From NCBI RefSeq assembly GCF_028623165.1, contig NZ_CP117768.1, positions 5,081,001-5,145,000 of the forward strand: 64,000 nucleotides of DNA, read 5' to 3'. Below, piece after piece: positions 42,159 through 51,176 of the stretch (position 1 is the stretch's first letter; the number at the start of each line of letters is the position of its first letter). The position numbers were made by a program, and so were the translations under genes. This DNA comes from Nostoc sp. UHCC 0926 (lineage in GTDB: Bacteria > Cyanobacteriota > Cyanobacteriia > Cyanobacteriales > Nostocaceae). The notes beneath the pieces are model-generated. The model did no database searches and was not told the DNA's origin. It saw nothing but the letters and a program-made list of their open reading frames with translations.

Positions 42159-45100
42159 TTACTTGATATCATCGCAGAGATGCTTGTCGCTCTCATTCAA
42201 ATTCACATTAGGATTTTTCAAATAATATTGCAGCCAATTGCAACCCCGCACCAACAATTGGTCTAAATTCTCCACAGACCACAACCGCACTGTGTTGTCC
42301 TCTGATGCCGTGGCGATGGTTTTGCTGTCCGGGCTGAAACTCACACCCCTGATATCGCTTTGATGCCTTTTGAATTCTTGGAGCAGTTTCCCGTTGAGTG
42401 TCCACAACCGCGCTGTCCCGCCTTGTGTTGCTATGGCGATGGTTTTGCCGTCCGGGCTGAAACTCACACCCCTGACACGGCCTTGATCCCCTTTGAACTC
42501 TTGCAGCAGTTGCCCGTTGAGCGTCCACAACCGCACTGTCCCGTCTTGTGTTGCTGTGGCGATGGTTTTGCCGTCCAGGCTGAAACTCACACCCCAGACC
42601 CAGCTTTGATGCCCTTTGAATTCTTGGAGCAGTTGCCCGTTGAGCGTCCACAACCGCGCTGTCTTGTCAGATGATGCCGTGGCAATGGTTTTGCCGTCCG
42701 GGCTGAAACTCACATTATTGACACTGCCTTGATGCCCTTTGAATTCTTGGAGCAGTTGCCCGTTGAGCGTCCACAACCGTGCTGTCGTGTCTTGTGATGC
42801 CGTGGCGATGGTTTTGCCGTCCGGGCTGAAACTCACACCCCAGACTGTGCCTTGATGCCCTTTGAATTCTTGGAGCAGTTGCCCGTTGAGCGTCCACAAC
42901 CGCACTGTCCCGTCTTCTGTTGCTGTGGCGATGGTTTTGCCGTCCGGGCTGAAACTCACACGCCTGACAATGCCTTGATGCCCTTTGAATTCTTGGAGCC
43001 GTTGCCCCTTGAGCGTCCACAACTGCGCTGTCCCGTCTTCTGTTGCTGTGGCGATGGTTTTGCCGTCCGGGCTGAAACTCATACCCCTGACAATGCCTTG
43101 ATGCCCTTTGAATTCTTGGAACAGTTGCCCGTTGAGCGTCCACAACCGCGCTGTGTTGTCAGATGATGCTGTGGCGATGGTTTTGCCGTCCGGGCTGAAA
43201 CTCACACCCCTGACAAAGTTTTGATGCCCTTTGAATTCTTGGAGCAGTTGCCCGTTGAGCCTCCACAACCGCGCTGTCCCGTCTTGTGATGCCGTGGCGA
43301 TGGTTTTTCCGTCCGGGCTGAAACTCACATCCCTGACAATGCCTTGATGCCCTTTGAATTCTTGGAGTCGTTGCCCGTTGAGCCTCCACAACCGCGCTGT
43401 GTTGTCATCTGATGCCGTGGCGATGGTTTTTCCGTCCGGGCTGAAACCCACACTATTGACAATGCTTTGATGCCCTTTGAATTCTTGGAGCAGTTGCCCA
43501 TTGAGCGTCCACAACCGCGCTGTCTTGTCAGATGATGCCGTGGCAATGGTTTTGCCGTCCAGGCTGAAACTCACACTATTGACAATGCCTTGATGCCCTT
43601 TGAATTCTTGGAGCAGTTGCCCGTTGAGCGTCCACAACCGCGCTGTCTTGTCAGATGATGCCGTGGCGATGGTTTTGCCGTCCGGGCTGAAACTCACACT
43701 ATTGACAACTCCTTGATGCCCTTTGAATTCTTGGAGCAGTTGCCCGTTGAGCGTCCACAACCGCACTGTCTTGTCATCTGATGTTGTGGCGATGGTTTTG
43801 CCGTCCGGGCTGAAACTCACACTTAAAACTTTGCCTTGATGCCCTTTGAATTCTTGGAGCAGTTGCCCGTTGAGTCTCCACAACCGCGCTGTGTTGTCAT
43901 CTGATGCTGTGGCGATGGTTTTGCCGTCCGGGCTGAAACTCACACTATTGACAATTCCTTGATGCCCTTGGAACTGATTACGTTCTTTAATATTATCAAG
44001 AATTGTATGCAAAGCGAAAATAAGACTGATAGCTGGATACTTTTCTAGAGGGCGATTATCTTTTACTAAAGTTTTTAACTCTTTACCACTCTGGATTGCT
44101 GCTACCAATGATTCTAACTCGGCAGACTCAAACTGTGTTAAGGCACTAACTCCAGCCAGTTCTAGCCTTGTTCCCTCCTGTGCTTCTTTTTGTGCTGTCT
44201 CTGCTTTTGCCCGGGCTATTTGTACTTGACTTAAAATAGTTTGAGCCTGTTTAGTTTTAGATTCCTCTTCCTGTAGTTGTTTATTAGCCAGTTGTACTTT
44301 CTCCTGAGTAGTTTTAATCTGTTGAGTAATTGTTTTATTTCTTTCTTCTATTTTGGCATTTTTATGTTGTAATTTTGCTGCTTCCTGATTTACCTGTACT
44401 AATTTTACTTTAGCATTCAGTAGGTTTTGTTTTGCTCGTTGAGTTTCTGCTCTTGCTACTTTGGATTTAACTTCTGCTGTCTGCGCTTTATTTTGTATCT
44501 CTGTCTGTTGTTTTTGCGTAGCTTGCAGACTTTGTGTTACTTGATTGTAGTTTGCTTCAGCCGTTGTCCTTTTATTTTCTGCCTGTTGCTTTTGATTTTC
44601 AGCCTCCTTAGCAAATTGAATTTGATTCAACGAATATAAAGATGATATACCTGCTAATAATAATAGACATACTGCTAAACCAGAACTTATCACTAACCGC
44701 TTGCGTCCCTCTTGAATTTGCTGTTCCGCTTTGCTTTGAGCATCAACTAATATCTGCCTTGCCTGTTGTTCACGCTTCAATTCCTCTTCAGTTAGCTTCT
44801 GTTGTTCCCGAACTTTTTCTAATTCTGCTAACAACTCACTTCCCTGTTGTTGGCGAATAAACGACACGAGGTAATCATGAACCAATTGATAACGGTCAGC
44901 AGGCGATTCTGGTAACTGCAATACTAACCTTGAGTCCACGAAAATCTCTAATACCAAATCTAGTTTATCAACTTCTGCTGGCAAATCTGCTGCCAACTCA
45001 GCACGAGTCTTCAGGGGACGAGTACCATTTTCATCTGTGAGTAAATATAAAACCAGTCGAGCAACCTGTTCATTCCCCCCCCCACAATCATTAATGACTT

Positions 45101-47345
45101 CTTCTAAAAATCGCTCAACCAGTTTTTCTTTAGTGCCAAACTGACGATACTTTTCTAAAGTTGTAATTTTATCAGTTTGCAATTGTGTCCCCACAATTTG
45201 TAACTCAATCGGGCGGACTTCCCCCAACTCACCTGCTAAATCCCGTACTAATTCATCAATCAGTGCAGGCTCTAAATAAAAATGAGAGCGTGCTGTTAAA
45301 CTCTGCACAACAGCTTTAGCATCATCTGGCGAAAAGTTACCCAAATAATAGCGAATATTTTTATCGAGAATATTATTATTAATTGCACTTAAATTAAACA
45401 GACGCTCTAACTCTAATAAATTAGGTAAATAATCTTCCCGTAAAGACAGAATTACCTTGACAAAAGGAATATCTAGACAAACCCGCAAAAACTCATAAAA
45501 TGCTCGTCGTTGACCTGGGTCTGGATAAACAAAGAAAAACTCCTCAAACTGGTCAAACATTAAAATCGTCAACAAATTCCGGTCGGCATTTCTCTGTAAT
45601 TGTTCTAAAATAGCTGCTGAAGAATCAAGATTAGCAAATAATTGATTCCCTCTAACTTCCTCAAAAGCCTTAGCCAAACTCCGCCCCAACATTCCCACCC
45701 AATCTGTATATACTCGCAACAAAATAGGTAAAGCATCTCGCTCACCAATTGCTTGCTGTTGCAGTGCTGGGATTAACCCACCCTGCAAAATTGAACTTTT
45801 ACCCACTCCTGACTGACCATGAATTACAGTCAATTTATGCTCAGTCCCGCCAATTCTTTCTCGCAACCGCTTCACATCTTGTCCCCGACCAGAAGCAGCA
45901 ATTTCTTGAGCAATTGTTTCAGGATTTTCAACTTGCAACTGTGCAGAATTAATTGCCTGTCGCTGCGGATTTAGATATGATGCACCAACAAAGGCGCGAA
46001 AACCATACTGTTGTTCAATTTGTAATTGCTCTTGCTTAATATGAAAAGCTTTGAGATATTCACCTTGTTCAAAGTAGAGCAAGCATAATCTCTCTAATAT
46101 AGATATATATAAATGCGGTTTGTACTGATGATTACTTTCATTTTTTGCAGTTTCTAAATTATTAATTGCTGCTTGAACTTGACCTAGACACTGTTGCGAT
46201 TTGGCTAAAATAAATCGATATAATCCAAATTCATCTGATTGAATATTAGGAAGATCAGCTAAGATTTGCAATGCTTGCCCCGCGAGTTGATTAGCTTCAT
46301 CCCAGTGTGACTGCTCTAAGGCCACCTCTGCCAAAAAACCATAATCTTTAGCTAATTGCAAGGGCGTGCCATAATTTTGATGTAGTGGCAGAGATTTTTC
46401 AACAAGGTTTTGCAACTCTGACCATGCTTGTAAACGTCGCAGTACTTCACCCAGTTTAGTAATATGTTTCGCAACTAAATCTAAACGTTGTGTTTGTTCA
46501 AAAATCTCAATAGCTTGCTGAAGAGAATTTCTAGCCTCTTGCCAATATCTGATATTCTCTACTTGATTTTTTTCAGCTTGGCGATTATACGCTAAAGCAA
46601 TATTAACGAGTAATATACCTTGTCGTTCTAAATAATTAATTTGTTGCCAAAAACTCAAACTCTGTTGATAATGTGCTAAAGCAGCATCTATCTGGTCATG
46701 TAGAGAATCATTCAAGCCAAGGACAAATTCTAAACTTGCTTGAAGTGCTGGTTCAAATACTTCTTGACGACTGTGCAAATCTTGACGGGCGGTTTCTAGT
46801 TCCCGGCACATTTGGGAATTGGGTGTTACATCACCAGCAAAGATTTCATCAGTTTTTTGCTGGAGGAAGTTGACTAACTCATCCGTAGGGTTTTCAAACT
46901 CAATGATAGTTGCCCAATTCTCTAAATCAGTTGCTAATCGAATAAATTTTTGCAGAACTTGGTCATTAACCCACAACAATATCGGAAAAGGGAAGTTTTT
47001 TCTAAACTCCTCCCGCACTTGGTTAGCTGAAGTCAGAACTGTATCAATATCTTTAACCGACTCCAAACCAAAAACCATTAATGCTGGTGGTTGTTCATCT
47101 AAGAGTTGTTCGCGTATATTTGTGTAAACCGTTTTGACCGATGTAGGTAAGGTAATTTCGTGAATATGTACAGGAGATAATTGGCGCAGGCGTTCTACCA
47201 TGCGCTGACGTAAAACAGCATAGTTACAGCGCAGCAAAATCAGCGAAAATTCTCCCTGAGAAAGGGTAATTGTTCGCACCAGAGTTTGCAATGAACGCTC
47301 ATTGTCAAAGGCTAAATTTTCTGGCTTTTGCTGATGATTACTCAT
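42159..47345 (-). CDS. TPR-STAND ATPase-WD40 protein with 14 near-identical blades
   Basis: A 1728-residue multidomain protein. Residues about 20-190 form an N-terminal domain seen on other cyanobacterial TPR proteins (LILLRCNYAVLRQRMVERLR, FPFPILLWVNDQVLQKFIRL). Residues about 200-465 are TPR-like repeats. From about 480 to 870 there is a STAND NTPase: Walker A HGQSGVGKSSI (about 508), Walker B ILMFDQFEEFFFVYP, then FVKVILSLREDYLP and the winged-helix-like RLVLYLLTDENGTRPL. A membrane helix (about 885-905, SSGLAVCLLLLAGISSLYSL) and a long coiled coil to about 1060 follow. Fourteen WD40 blades of exactly 41 residues (about 1124-1700) close it, enough for two seven-bladed propellers. STAND proteins switch on ATP binding after a signal. 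An ATPase gene precedes it on the same strand. Signal and output are unknown. Confidence 0.9.
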   Translation of the reverse strand: MSNHQQKPENLAFDNERSLQTLVRTITLSQGEFSLILLRCNYAVLRQRMVERLRQLSPVHIHEITLPTSVKTVYTNIREQLLDEQPPALMVFGLESVKDIDTVLTSANQVREEFRKNFPFPILLWVNDQVLQKFIRLATDLENWATIIEFENPTDELVNFLQQKTDEIFAGDVTPNSQMCRELETARQDLHSRQEVFEPALQASLEFVLGLNDSLHDQIDAALAHYQQSLSFWQQINYLERQGILLVNIALAYNRQAEKNQVENIRYWQEARNSLQQAIEIFEQTQRLDLVAKHITKLGEVLRRLQAWSELQNLVEKSLPLHQNYGTPLQLAKDYGFLAEVALEQSHWDEANQLAGQALQILADLPNIQSDEFGLYRFILAKSQQCLGQVQAAINNLETAKNESNHQYKPHLYISILERLCLLYFEQGEYLKAFHIKQEQLQIEQQYGFRAFVGASYLNPQRQAINSAQLQVENPETIAQEIAASGRGQDVKRLRERIGGTEHKLTVIHGQSGVGKSSILQGGLIPALQQQAIGERDALPILLRVYTDWVGMLGRSLAKAFEEVRGNQLFANLDSSAAILEQLQRNADRNLLTILMFDQFEEFFFVYPDPGQRRAFYEFLRVCLDIPFVKVILSLREDYLPNLLELERLFNLSAINNNILDKNIRYYLGNFSPDDAKAVVQSLTARSHFYLEPALIDELVRDLAGELGEVRPIELQIVGTQLQTDKITTLEKYRQFGTKEKLVERFLEEVINDCGGGNEQVARLVLYLLTDENGTRPLKTRAELAADLPAEVDKLDLVLEIFVDSRLVLQLPESPADRYQLVHDYLVSFIRQQQGSELLAELEKVREQQKLTEEELKREQQARQILVDAQSKAEQQIQEGRKRLVISSGLAVCLLLLAGISSLYSLNQIQFAKEAENQKQQAENKRTTAEANYNQVTQSLQATQKQQTEIQNKAQTAEVKSKVARAETQRAKQNLLNAKVKLVQVNQEAAKLQHKNAKIEERNKTITQQIKTTQEKVQLANKQLQEEESKTKQAQTILSQVQIARAKAETAQKEAQEGTRLELAGVSALTQFESAELESLVAAIQSGKELKTLVKDNRPLEKYPAISLIFALHTILDNIKERNQFQGHQGIVNSVSFSPDGKTIATASDDNTARLWRLNGQLLQEFKGHQGKVLSVSFSPDGKTIATTSDDKTVRLWTLNGQLLQEFKGHQGVVNSVSFSPDGKTIATASSDKTARLWTLNGQLLQEFKGHQGIVNSVSFSLDGKTIATASSDKTARLWTLNGQLLQEFKGHQSIVNSVGFSPDGKTIATASDDNTARLWRLNGQRLQEFKGHQGIVRDVSFSPDGKTIATASQDGTARLWRLNGQLLQEFKGHQNFVRGVSFSPDGKTIATASSDNTARLWTLNGQLFQEFKGHQGIVRGMSFSPDGKTIATATEDGTAQLWTLKGQRLQEFKGHQGIVRRVSFSPDGKTIATATEDGTVRLWTLNGQLLQEFKGHQGTVWGVSFSPDGKTIATASQDTTARLWTLNGQLLQEFKGHQGSVNNVSFSPDGKTIATASSDKTARLWTLNGQLLQEFKGHQSWVWGVSFSLDGKTIATATQDGTVRLWTLNGQLLQEFKGDQGRVRGVSFSPDGKTIAIATQGGTARLWTLNGKLLQEFKRHQSDIRGVSFSPDSKTIATASEDNTVRLWSVENLDQLLVRGCNWLQYYLKNPNVNLNESDKHLCDDIK
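42250..43975 (-). repeat. 123-bp tandem repeats encoding 14 WD40 blades
   Basis: Fourteen 123-bp units lie head to tail with very high identity at the DNA level, for example CTGAAACTCACACCCCTGAC and TTTGATGCCCTTTGAATTCT recur at every period. Differences concentrate in the codons just after GHQ (GIVNS, GKVLS, SWVWG, NFVRG, TVWGV) and around the ASxDxT turn. That pattern means recent amplification or gene conversion with variation kept at a few positions. Confidence 0.9.
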
Positions 47346-47464
47346 AACATAGATAGTTTACCTTATACTAGCTGTTTGTATGATTACATCATGCAAGTAG
47401 GGGCAGTGGGCAGGAGAATGATTTCTGCTAATTTTAAAAAGCTGTAGTTATGAAAATTACGACT

Positions 47465-47653
47465 GATCTCGCTCCCGTCATCCTTGACATCGCTCCCGTC
47501 ATCCCTGATATCGCTCCCGTCATCCTTGACATCGCTCCCGTCATCCCTGATATCGCTCCCGTCATCCTTGACATCGCTTCCGTCATCCTTGACATCGCTC
47601 CCGTCATCCTTGATATCGCTCCCGTCATCCTTGATATCGCTCCCGTCACAACT
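47465..47653 (+). repeat. 21-bp tandem array between the two ATPase genes
   Basis: Nine units of 21 bp, consensus GA(C/T)ATCGCTCCCGTCATCC followed by TT or CT. Early units alternate GAC and GAT starts, so a 42-bp higher-order unit is visible. No spacers, so not a CRISPR. It leaves open frames on both strands because 21 is divisible by three, but there is no sign of a gene. Confidence 0.85.
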
Positions 47654-47666
47654 GAGATGGTTCTCT

Positions 47667-47801
47667 CGTTCCCAGGCTCTGGCTGAGAATGCCCACTGTA
47701 AGGCTCCGCCTCGTTTATTAGCGGCAGAGCCGCAATGAGGTGCATTTCCAGCCTCTGGCTGGAAACGAGAGAAACACGAGAGTGTTTTGGCTTAAGTTGA
47801 C
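47667..47801 (-). mobile_element. Palindromic dispersed element starting GTCAACTTAAGC (copy 2)
   Basis: On the minus strand it begins GTCAACTTAAGCCAAAACAC (47801) and ends near TCAGCCAGAGCCTGGGAACG. It shares the block TTTCCAGCCAGAGGCTGGAA and the GCAATGAGGTGCATTTCC core with the copies at 11805 and 49286. Most of it is self-complementary. It separates the ATPase gene from the tandem array and the STAND gene. Confidence 0.65.
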
Positions 47802-47834
47802 ACCCATGAACAGATGTACGCCCTTACAGCCGAT

Positions 47835-49133
47835 TCATAACCTAAATTCCTTGGCTTCAGCCAAAATCGGATTGACATCAAACCAAGAACCATCCTCATT
47901 CCGGTATTCAAATACAAACATACTGCGGAGCAAAAGTTCGTATCTTTCATGACCTCTCAAGCTTTTCTCTTGCGCCACCTCACGCAGTAATTCCCATTCA
48001 TCGGGCGTAATTGCTAAAATTAGTTCATTGCGGCGTTGTTTAATCACTCTATTTACGCACTCTTGCGACAAAGGTGGGTCTTCTTGCTGAAGACAGCGAA
48101 ATAATAACATCAGCAAATTACGCAAATGACCGCCGCTAACTAAGCACAGCCTTTCTAAAATATCAGGACTATCAAAAACCTGAGTAATTAAATTTCGGCT
48201 TTGTTCCCAACTGACACCAGGAAAAGCCCTCGCCATAACCATCTGTTGCAGCAGCGTAATCCCCTGTGAGAATTGCGAACCATCCTGTAGTTGCACAGGA
48301 ACCATTGGCAAAACCTTGGGGTCTACCCCGAAGCGATTTGTTAACCTTCCTAAAGCGTTGGAAAAAATCAATACTAGGGGAATAGTATAAACAACATGAC
48401 AATTTAACTGGTTTAACTGTTCACCACGTTCCACAAAGAGATATTCTGGCTGGTAATGACCGGAAGGCTTCAAAGAATTATCCACTCTGTCGAGATTATC
48501 TATAATTACCACCAGTCCTTTTTTACCTTGCTGCTTGAGTTTTTCTCGAGCAGGCTTGAGCAATTCTTTGTTAATTGATTCTAAAATGCCATTGGTGCGC
48601 GGTTCTAAATATTGTCGCAACTGACCGCGAAGTTTGGGACTATCTTTACTTTTGGCAGTAATCTTGGCAATACCTACAGATAACTCTCCCCCAAGTTCTA
48701 TCGGCGTTTGCAAAAATTCTCCAAGTTCAGTAAACAGAGTTTGAAAGTATCCTGGCTTAAGATTAATTTTTATTGCTTCAAGACTTTGGCTAACTTCACG
48801 AGCAACTGCCAATAATATATCTGTAACATCAATATCAGCCATATCCAGGCTTTGGCTAGACTCAAAATAAACCACATGAAATCCCTGCTGCTCTAACTCT
48901 GCTTTGAGCCGCAGTAATTCTGTGGATTTGCCACAGCCGATATGTCCGGTAAACAATTGACAGGTAGATTGTTCCGGTGCAAGGCGGGTGATAGTTCGCC
49001 CAAGTTCCTCAATAATCCTTGCGCCACGCACTTTAGAAAAATCAATATAATATTGTCTATCTTCCGGTTTGCTCACAACCAGAGTCTTGCTAGGGTTGCA
49101 AGCTTGAAAAAACCTGACTAAATCTAGTTTCAT
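47835..49133 (-). CDS. AAA/Orc-like P-loop ATPase
   Basis: A 432-residue ATPase. The start is the ATG of MKLDLVRFFQACNPSKTLVV at 49133 (a GTG directly before it is possible). Walker A is FTGHIGCGKSTELLRLKAEL (about residues 60-80) and Walker B is GLVVIIDNLDRVDN (about 202-215). A sensor-like CHVVYTIPLVLI and an arginine-bearing C-terminal helical and winged-helix region (LCLVSGGHLRNLLMLLFRCL, RRNELILAITPDEWELLREV) follow, as in Orc1/Cdc6-like or AAA_16 ATPases. Between the P-loop and Walker B is an insert of about 100 residues. There is no effector domain. It is followed on the same strand by the 1728-residue STAND-WD40 gene, so it may prime or regulate that protein; this is inference. Confidence 0.82.
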   Translation of the reverse strand: MKLDLVRFFQACNPSKTLVVSKPEDRQYYIDFSKVRGARIIEELGRTITRLAPEQSTCQLFTGHIGCGKSTELLRLKAELEQQGFHVVYFESSQSLDMADIDVTDILLAVAREVSQSLEAIKINLKPGYFQTLFTELGEFLQTPIELGGELSVGIAKITAKSKDSPKLRGQLRQYLEPRTNGILESINKELLKPAREKLKQQGKKGLVVIIDNLDRVDNSLKPSGHYQPEYLFVERGEQLNQLNCHVVYTIPLVLIFSNALGRLTNRFGVDPKVLPMVPVQLQDGSQFSQGITLLQQMVMARAFPGVSWEQSRNLITQVFDSPDILERLCLVSGGHLRNLLMLLFRCLQQEDPPLSQECVNRVIKQRRNELILAITPDEWELLREVAQEKSLRGHERYELLLRSMFVFEYRNEDGSWFDVNPILAEAKEFRL

Positions 49134-49285
49134 CACAAATCACCCGAAATTAGGCTGATACTCTTGCCTATCTCAGTGATTATACAGACGACAAAGCCGT
49201 TATTTCGGAAAAAACTTCTTCAAGGCGGCTGATTAAGGACTTCCAATAAAAAACCAAATACTAGGGGCGCACAGCTGTCATTGGT

Positions 49286-49450
49286 GTCAACCTAACGTGA
49301 AAGCCAGTTTAGAACAAGCTTTTAGAGATTATCTCGTTATATCTAGTTCCCAGTCAAAGACTGGGAATGCTTATAAGAGGCTCTGCCTCTTGACTTGCCG
49401 CAGCAGCCCAATGAGGAGCATTTCCAGCCAGAGGCTAGAAACGAGGTTTT
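49286..49450 (+). mobile_element. Palindromic dispersed element (copy 3)
   Basis: Starts GTCAACCTAACGTGAAAGCC and ends around CCAGAGGCTAGAAACGAGG. It is closest to the copy at 11805, sharing GAAAGCCAGT, AAGCTTTTAGAG, GACTGGGAATGC and GAGCATTTCCAGCCAGAGGC. No gene inside. Confidence 0.65.
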
Positions 49451-49486
49451 AAAGCAATACAGTTCAGTTAGCGCCAAAAACCTTTA

Positions 49487-49622
49487 AGGACTTACACAAA
49501 AACTCTCTGAAACTTTTATTTCTTCGTGTCCTTTGCGACGGCAGTCGCTCATGGGGGAAACCCCCAAAACCTCGCTGCCTTCCCTTTGTGGTTCGTTCTT
49601 TCTTAATTTTGGGTAAGTCCTG
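49487..49622. mobile_element. MITE-like element with GGACTTAC inverted ends
   Basis: The left end GGACTTACACAAA and the right end TTTTGGGTAAGTCC are inverted copies with one mismatch. The interior has an imperfect palindrome (CATGGGGGAAACCCCCAAAA) and no gene. The end resembles the AGAACTTACGCA end of the element at 11651, so a related transposase may be involved. The remaining part up to 49764 has a CTCTCCGAATCGGAGAG hairpin. Confidence 0.6.
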
Positions 49623-49764
49623 TCCTTAACCCAAGCGTATTGGGTTTTAAAGACCTCTCCCTGGTTTTACTACGTAAAACCGTCCCTCTCCGAATCGGAG
49701 AGGGACAGACTTGAACTTTAGTTTAAGGCAGGGAGAGGTTCGTCGAACTCACGTTAATTAATAT

Positions 49765-51120
49765 CTACAATTCCAACTCTTCACCCCGAATCGAATAATC
49801 TAACAACTCCATTGGGTGAATAACTGAAATCTTCTTACCCTGCAACTGCAAATGCTTCGTAATTTGCAAAGTACACCCCGGATTAGCAGAAGCAATTAAC
49901 TCAGCACCAGTATTCAACAAATTCTGCACTTTTTGCTGACCCAATTCTTCAGAAACTTCCGGTTGCAGCATATTATAAACCCCAGCACTGCCACAACATA
50001 AAGCTGCGTCTATTGGTTCTCTCAACTTCACCCCTGGAATTTGCCGCAATACCTGACGCGGTTGCACGCTAATTTTTTGTCCATGCAATAAATGACAAGC
50101 ATCTTGATAAACTAAATTCAAGGGTTTATCTGTCAGTGGCGAAAGTTTCGCTGTTAATCCAACTGTTGCCAAAAACTCTTGAGCATCTTTAACTTTAGCT
50201 GCAAAATCCTTCGCCTTTTCCCGATATTCTGGGTCATCTTCTAAAATGTGACCGTATTCCTTTAAAGTATGACCGCAACCAGCAGCATTGATAATTACGA
50301 AATCTACATCAGTATTGGCAAAACTATCAATCATCTGCCTTGCTAAAGCTTTCGCCTGTTCTGTTTGTCCTTGGTGTTCGGGAAGCGCTGCACAACAACC
50401 TTGAGATTTAGGAATCACAACTTCACAACCATTCGCTGTTAAAACCCGCACTGTTGCTTCATTCACTGGTGAGAAAAATAGCCGTTGCACGCAACCCAAA
50501 ATCATCCCAACTCGGTAGCGCTTCTCACCTTGGGCGCGAATAACAGTAGGCAAATTATCCTGAAAAGATTTGAGAGTAATTTCTGGCAGAATAGATTCCA
50601 TTGCTGCCAAACGGGGCGATATTTTCTTGAGTAAACCTGTAGCGCGAAAGAACTTAGCAAACCCCAACTTTTGATAAACCAACAACGGAACTAATAAAAT
50701 CCGTAAAAGGTTGGGATAGGGAAACAGAGAAAAAATCAGTTGACGAAAAAATTGGTCTGGCAAACTGCGGGGATAATTCCGTTCAACTTGGTGACGAGTT
50801 GCAGAAATTAACTTGTCATACTGCACACCAGAAGGACAAGTACTCACACAAGCAAGACATCCCAAACAAGAATCAAAATGTTCTACAGTTGCCGTATTTA
50901 AAGCAATCTCACCCTGATTAATTGCATCCATTAAATAGATGCGTCCTCTAGGAGAATCCATCTCCTTCCCAAGTACCCGATAACTGGGACAAGTCGAGAG
51001 ACAAAATCCACAATGTACACAACTATCAATCAACTTCGGGTCAGGCGGATGATTCTCATCAAACCCCTTCAAATTCTTTAAACTAGCCGTATTATTAACA
51101 GAATTTTCTGAAACTTGCAT
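49765..51120 (-). CDS. glcF: Glycolate dehydrogenase iron-sulfur subunit
   Basis: A 451-residue subunit with two [4Fe-4S] clusters: CVHCGFCLSTCPSYRVLGKE (about residues 34-53) and CLGCLACVSTCPSGV (about 88-102). The C-terminal half carries two CCG domains, one with GCVQRLFFSP...SQGCCAALPEHQG and one with DACHLLHGQ...ALCCGSAGVYN, typical of GlcF and related heterodisulfide-reductase-like proteins. It passes electrons from the FAD subunits of glycolate dehydrogenase in photorespiration. It starts 57 bp after glcE ends and the two are one operon. GlcD is not in the window. Naming is by similarity plus the glcE neighbour. Confidence 0.9.
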   Translation of the reverse strand: MQVSENSVNNTASLKNLKGFDENHPPDPKLIDSCVHCGFCLSTCPSYRVLGKEMDSPRGRIYLMDAINQGEIALNTATVEHFDSCLGCLACVSTCPSGVQYDKLISATRHQVERNYPRSLPDQFFRQLIFSLFPYPNLLRILLVPLLVYQKLGFAKFFRATGLLKKISPRLAAMESILPEITLKSFQDNLPTVIRAQGEKRYRVGMILGCVQRLFFSPVNEATVRVLTANGCEVVIPKSQGCCAALPEHQGQTEQAKALARQMIDSFANTDVDFVIINAAGCGHTLKEYGHILEDDPEYREKAKDFAAKVKDAQEFLATVGLTAKLSPLTDKPLNLVYQDACHLLHGQKISVQPRQVLRQIPGVKLREPIDAALCCGSAGVYNMLQPEVSEELGQQKVQNLLNTGAELIASANPGCTLQITKHLQLQGKKISVIHPMELLDYSIRGEELEL

Positions 51121-51176
51121 AATTATTTTTCTCCCCTCTCTATCTCAGCGCCCTCAGCGTCTCTGCGGTTAGTTTC

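Noticed and set aside
42208..43546. Several 70-147-codon frames overlapping the WD40 region
   Set aside because: Shadow frames of the 123-bp repeats of the real gene on the minus strand.
47434..47745. Open frames on both strands with MTGAISRM or LDIAPVI repeats
   Set aside because: Again by-products of a 21-bp tandem array.
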